This document shows positions 58,301 through 64,000 of a stretch of DNA of 64,000 bases, one piece after another. Positions within the stretch are counted from its first letter, which is position 1; every line of letters starts with the position of its first letter. Source of the stretch: Paraspadella gotoi (lineage: Eukaryota > Chaetognatha). The stretch is from assembly GCA_051294375.1 (NCBI GenBank), contig CM119263.1, forward strand, positions 1,456,981 through 1,520,980, written 5' to 3'. A program made the translations under genes and the position numbers. Under the pieces are notes generated by a model. It was not told where the DNA came from and searched no databases. It was given only the letters and a program-made list of their open reading frames with translations.

Positions 58301-58387
58301 CCCAAAAAATGGACGCGATCGAAAGAATTGAGAGAGAGAATGCTATGTTATAATAATACGAAATTCTATGCGTGTGGCTTTTAAATT

Positions 58388-61300
<2,913 letters not shown>

Positions 61301-61309
61301 AAAATTTTG

Positions 61310-61700
61310 AGAGCCCTTCAGACACTTTGCCAAAGGATTCCAAAATTGGACCTCATTTATTGAACAGGAACATACCTCAGTCACGTTTATATCGTTTTCA
61401 AGGAAAAAAATCCCTTTCATTTCTATATAAAATCAGAGATGGAAAATTTTTCCATCCAGAAGCAGTCTATTTATTCTGGCTTGTTTGATATCAAGATGTT
61501 GATGATTTGACAAGAGAAAAAAAATGCGAGCCCTTCAGATACAACAGGATCGGAATCAAGTGTTTTTACCTCGATATTTTACCGAAATTTTTACCAGGAG
61601 CGTTTATATTGTTTGGTAGTCAGATTTGAACGAAAATCTCCATTGAAAAAGTCTTCCTCGATCTCTAAGAACGACGTAGACTCCTAATTTGATGCTTGAT
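61310..61700 (+). repeat. Dispersed repeat family C, uninterrupted copy
   Basis: Two halves each begin with GCGAGCCCTTCAGAYAC (61315 and 61528). The whole is the reverse complement of 42254-42830 without the family-B insert. It ends with AAGAACGACGTAGACTCCTA. Confidence 0.75.
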
Positions 61701-62272
61701 TAATACTGTTACTGGGACCGCGTTAATCCATTTTAGTGTTGATAAACCAAACCTTTTTTAGAACATCGAATTATCAAATATAATAATAATACAAAAAATC
61801 GATACCCGTCCGTCAGTCAGTCAATCCCTCACTCCCTTAGCAGCTTACAAAGCCAATTATTCAATAATGGATCTGGGGATGGACTTCAAATGTGTGTGTG
61901 GGTACAAAGAAGTGGAAATGAGTTTAAATGAAAAAAAATTATGTTTTAATATTTATTTATTTTTTTCGTTATGTAATTTGTCAACGTATTTTGCAACAAC
62001 AACAACAACAACAATAACTAATACTATCATCACAACCATCACAACTATATTGACCTCCATAAAAAGCATCAAGACCGTAAATTGCATAATCACCATAACG
62101 AATTCAACTACGACAACAACTAAAATGATTCACCGAATGAATGAACAAAAAATGATGGAAATTCCAAATATATTTGCTCATATAAAATGGAACAGAAACA
62201 TATGTAAACCATAATTTCTAGAGAATGATTTATTTATTTTTTTATTGCGATAAAAATATCCGGATCAATAGA
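61701..62272. other. Non-coding DNA downstream of the acyltransferase gene
   Basis: Includes a (CAA)n run near 61996-62014 and Thr/Ile-rich frames that follow ACA/ATA repeats. No gene recognised. Confidence 0.5.
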
Positions 62273-63687
62273 TCACTGGACGACCCGCTTCAAGATTCTT
62301 CTCAGGTGCGCCGCGCACTTCTCCGCCGTCTCCTTCGTCACGTAATCGTCGTAATAAATTAAAGACAAAAGAGTCGGCCATTGATCGTCACCATGTAATT
62401 GTAGATGGCTCTGCCCTGTCCCACGTGGTTGACCCGTAGAACATCTTAGTCACCCTGAAGGGTTTCGTCATTGGGGTCTTGAAGGAGTAAGATCCTCGAC
62501 TAGAGATGGCGTAATCGTAAATCGCCGTCACCTCGTCGTTGACTTTGTCCGCCGGTCGCGAGATCCATCTATCGTGAAAAGCGGGAAAGAATCTGTAGAC
62601 GAAGACGAGGAAGGACCTCTGGAGGGAATAAGGTCGTCGCCGCAAACCTTCGTGGATCTCGTCGTGAAATTCTTTGGCCAGACGCCAGAAATTCTCTTCT
62701 TTCCGATCGTCAATCGAGAGAAGTTTCTTTCTCTGAGAGGCAGAACTGCGTGCGCCGTAAAATTCTTCCTTCTCATTTCTCTCGATCAAATTATTCGCGT
62801 TCACGTTGTAAAATGAATCTTATCTCCAGGGGATGCTCTTTTGTTTTCGGATCGAGCTCGGCGATGGTGGCGCTCAAAGCCAAATGAAACGCGGCGTCAA
62901 GAGCTCCGTGCATTTTGCAGTCGAACGACCTGCAGAGTTGCAGCAACTTTTCCACTTCTTCTTCGCAAAGTTGAATCGGAATCAAACGCGTTGTGCCGGG
63001 AGATCGAAGCTTCGATCTTTCGCTTTTCGTCGCTTCCATTAGAGCGCAATTGACCAACGGCTTGACAGGCAATGATCCAAACAGTTTCAATCTGGTGAAA
63101 GTGAACATTCGCGTCAAAAACGGTAGATTCACAAGTTTCTCTGGCAAGGATTGGGAGATTGAAGGACTGTGCCGAAGCGGTCGCACTTCGGGCAGCTCGA
63201 CGCCAGTCTCCTCCACCGCGGAAATCTCCGTCAAGGCCTCCATCAGTTCGTCCACGAAACTCATGATGGAACGACCATCGATTATCACGTGAAAGAAAGT
63301 CGCCAAAATCACGTTCACGTATTTGTCATCGTCTTTCGTCGACGGCAAAAGCGTGAGACGCCAGAGAGGGCCGTTGGAGTGATCGAAGGGTTCGTGAACA
63401 TCCTGGACGAAGGCGGCGTTCCAGTCGCTCGTCGAGAATAGCCGGATCTGCGGACGAAATGTTCCAACTTCCTCCAGATAAAGAGATTCGCTTCCATCTT
63501 CTTCGGCGACGGATTTGACGATCGATCGCAGCATCGGATGCCTCGCCGCCACCCGCGCCGCCGCAGCGGACACCAGCGCGGCATCGATCGGACGGACGCT
63601 GTCGATGAAGACGATGTTGGAGTCGATGTCGACGCCGTGATGTCGACGGAGATGAAACTCGGCCTCGGATTGGCCCAGGAGGCGACC
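62273..63687 (-). CDS. CoA-dependent acyltransferase (AATase/condensation fold), 3' part, with frameshifts
   Basis: A minus-strand exon opens at 63687 after CAACGCAG and reads RLLGQSEAEFHLRRHHG in phase. The active-site motif H-x3-D-G lies in FFHVIIDGRSIMSFVDEL. Later come KMHGALDAAFHLALSATI, FWRLAKEFHDEIHEGL, NHVGQGRAIYNYMVTINGRL and YYDDYVTKETAEKCAAHL before a stop at 62273-62275. This order matches alcohol O-acetyltransferase-like (PF07247 type) proteins, which move an acyl group from acyl-CoA to an alcohol or similar acceptor using that His. Three one-base shifts are needed, near 62800, 62434 and 62365. All four pieces keep family motifs, so recent decay or consensus errors are both possible. 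The first exon or exons lie beyond the window or in the unrecognised 63.7-64 kb stretch. Confidence 0.7.
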
Positions 63688-64000
63688 CTGCGTTGGAGGA
63701 GGGGGAGGGAGGGCGGAGGTGGAGGGGGAGAGGATTAAAATGAGAGGATAAAAGAGAGGCGTTGAGGGGGAACAATAGAGAGGTAAAATAGAGAAGAAAT
63801 TAAAAAAAAGTCAAAGGAAGATAAAAGGAGGAAATAGAGATAATCTAATGTCTGCACATCATTGACTTCGACTGAACAAATTAAATGATTTCGATAACAA
63901 AAGGGAAAAAAAATCATTTCACTGATAGCAATTATTAATTTAAGGCATTGCTCGCCTTCGCAGCTTTAGACCGGAAGTTACGAAGTCGACGTTGATAATC
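63688..64000. other. Intron or upstream DNA of the acyltransferase gene
   Basis: Purine-rich with a GGAGGGGGAGGGAGGGCGGAG-like patch just right of the acceptor (its C-rich complement serves as the pyrimidine tract on the minus strand). No further exon is evident. Confidence 0.45.

Noticed and set aside
61867-62214. Plus-strand frame of 115 residues rich in Thr and Ile
   Set aside because: Driven by CAA/ACA/ATA repeats; no domain and poor start context.

Overview
The window is animal (metazoan) nuclear DNA, most likely from an invertebrate bilaterian. It has spliced genes with GT-AG introns of about 80-800 bases, a DUF229 sulfatase-like gene, an SLC43-type amino-acid transporter and a very heavy load of simple repeats, above all (CT)n/(GA)n tracts up to about 115 bases. 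There is no bacterial operon structure, rRNA or CRISPR. I cannot name the phylum from the sequence alone; the repeat load would suit a crustacean, but that is a guess.

Layout. 1-2.8 kb: purine-rich repeat, a dispersed repeat and a decayed retroelement-like fragment. 2.8-3.8 kb: an uninterrupted gene for a ten-helix drug/metabolite transporter (EamA type). 4-12.7 kb: repeats, including two dispersed families, a foldback element and several minisatellites. 12.7-18.1 kb: a multi-exon DUF229 gene, a type II membrane protein of the alkaline-phosphatase superfamily. 18.4-25.5 kb: AT-rich inserted DNA with a broken minus-strand block encoding a RING finger, plus extra copies of the DUF229 3' exons. 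26.4-42 kb: a non-coding repeat-rich unit of about 6.5 kb present twice in direct orientation, with a partial inverted copy between. 42-45.9 kb: nested dispersed repeats and a coding-like fragment. 45.9-47.2 kb: a two-exon gene for a Gly- and Pro-rich single-pass membrane protein. 48.6-53.0 kb (minus): an eight-exon SLC43 transporter. 53-62.2 kb: microsatellites, an Asp-rich coding-type minisatellite and small repeats. 62.3 kb to the end (minus): the 3' part of a CoA-dependent acyltransferase gene (AATase/condensation fold) whose 5' end lies outside the window.

Assembly quality matters here. Five runs of N occur: three of exactly 25 and two of exactly 10. Each 25-N run is next to duplicated sequence, as expected if reads extended from one side of a gap ran past it. 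Three otherwise well-conserved genes need single-base frame corrections, and duplicate copies differ mainly by one-base indels. The most striking structures (the 6.5-kb duplication with its inverted copy, and the repeated DUF229 exons) are therefore more likely assembly products than biology.

The genes show no sign of working as one system; they are unrelated single genes in a repeat-rich region. The best real leads are structural: a short TIR (MITE-like) family, a foldback element, a dispersed family that carries tetranucleotide microsatellites inside it, a broken RING/Cys-rich/possible Ulp1 block, and an acidic repeat protein candidate.
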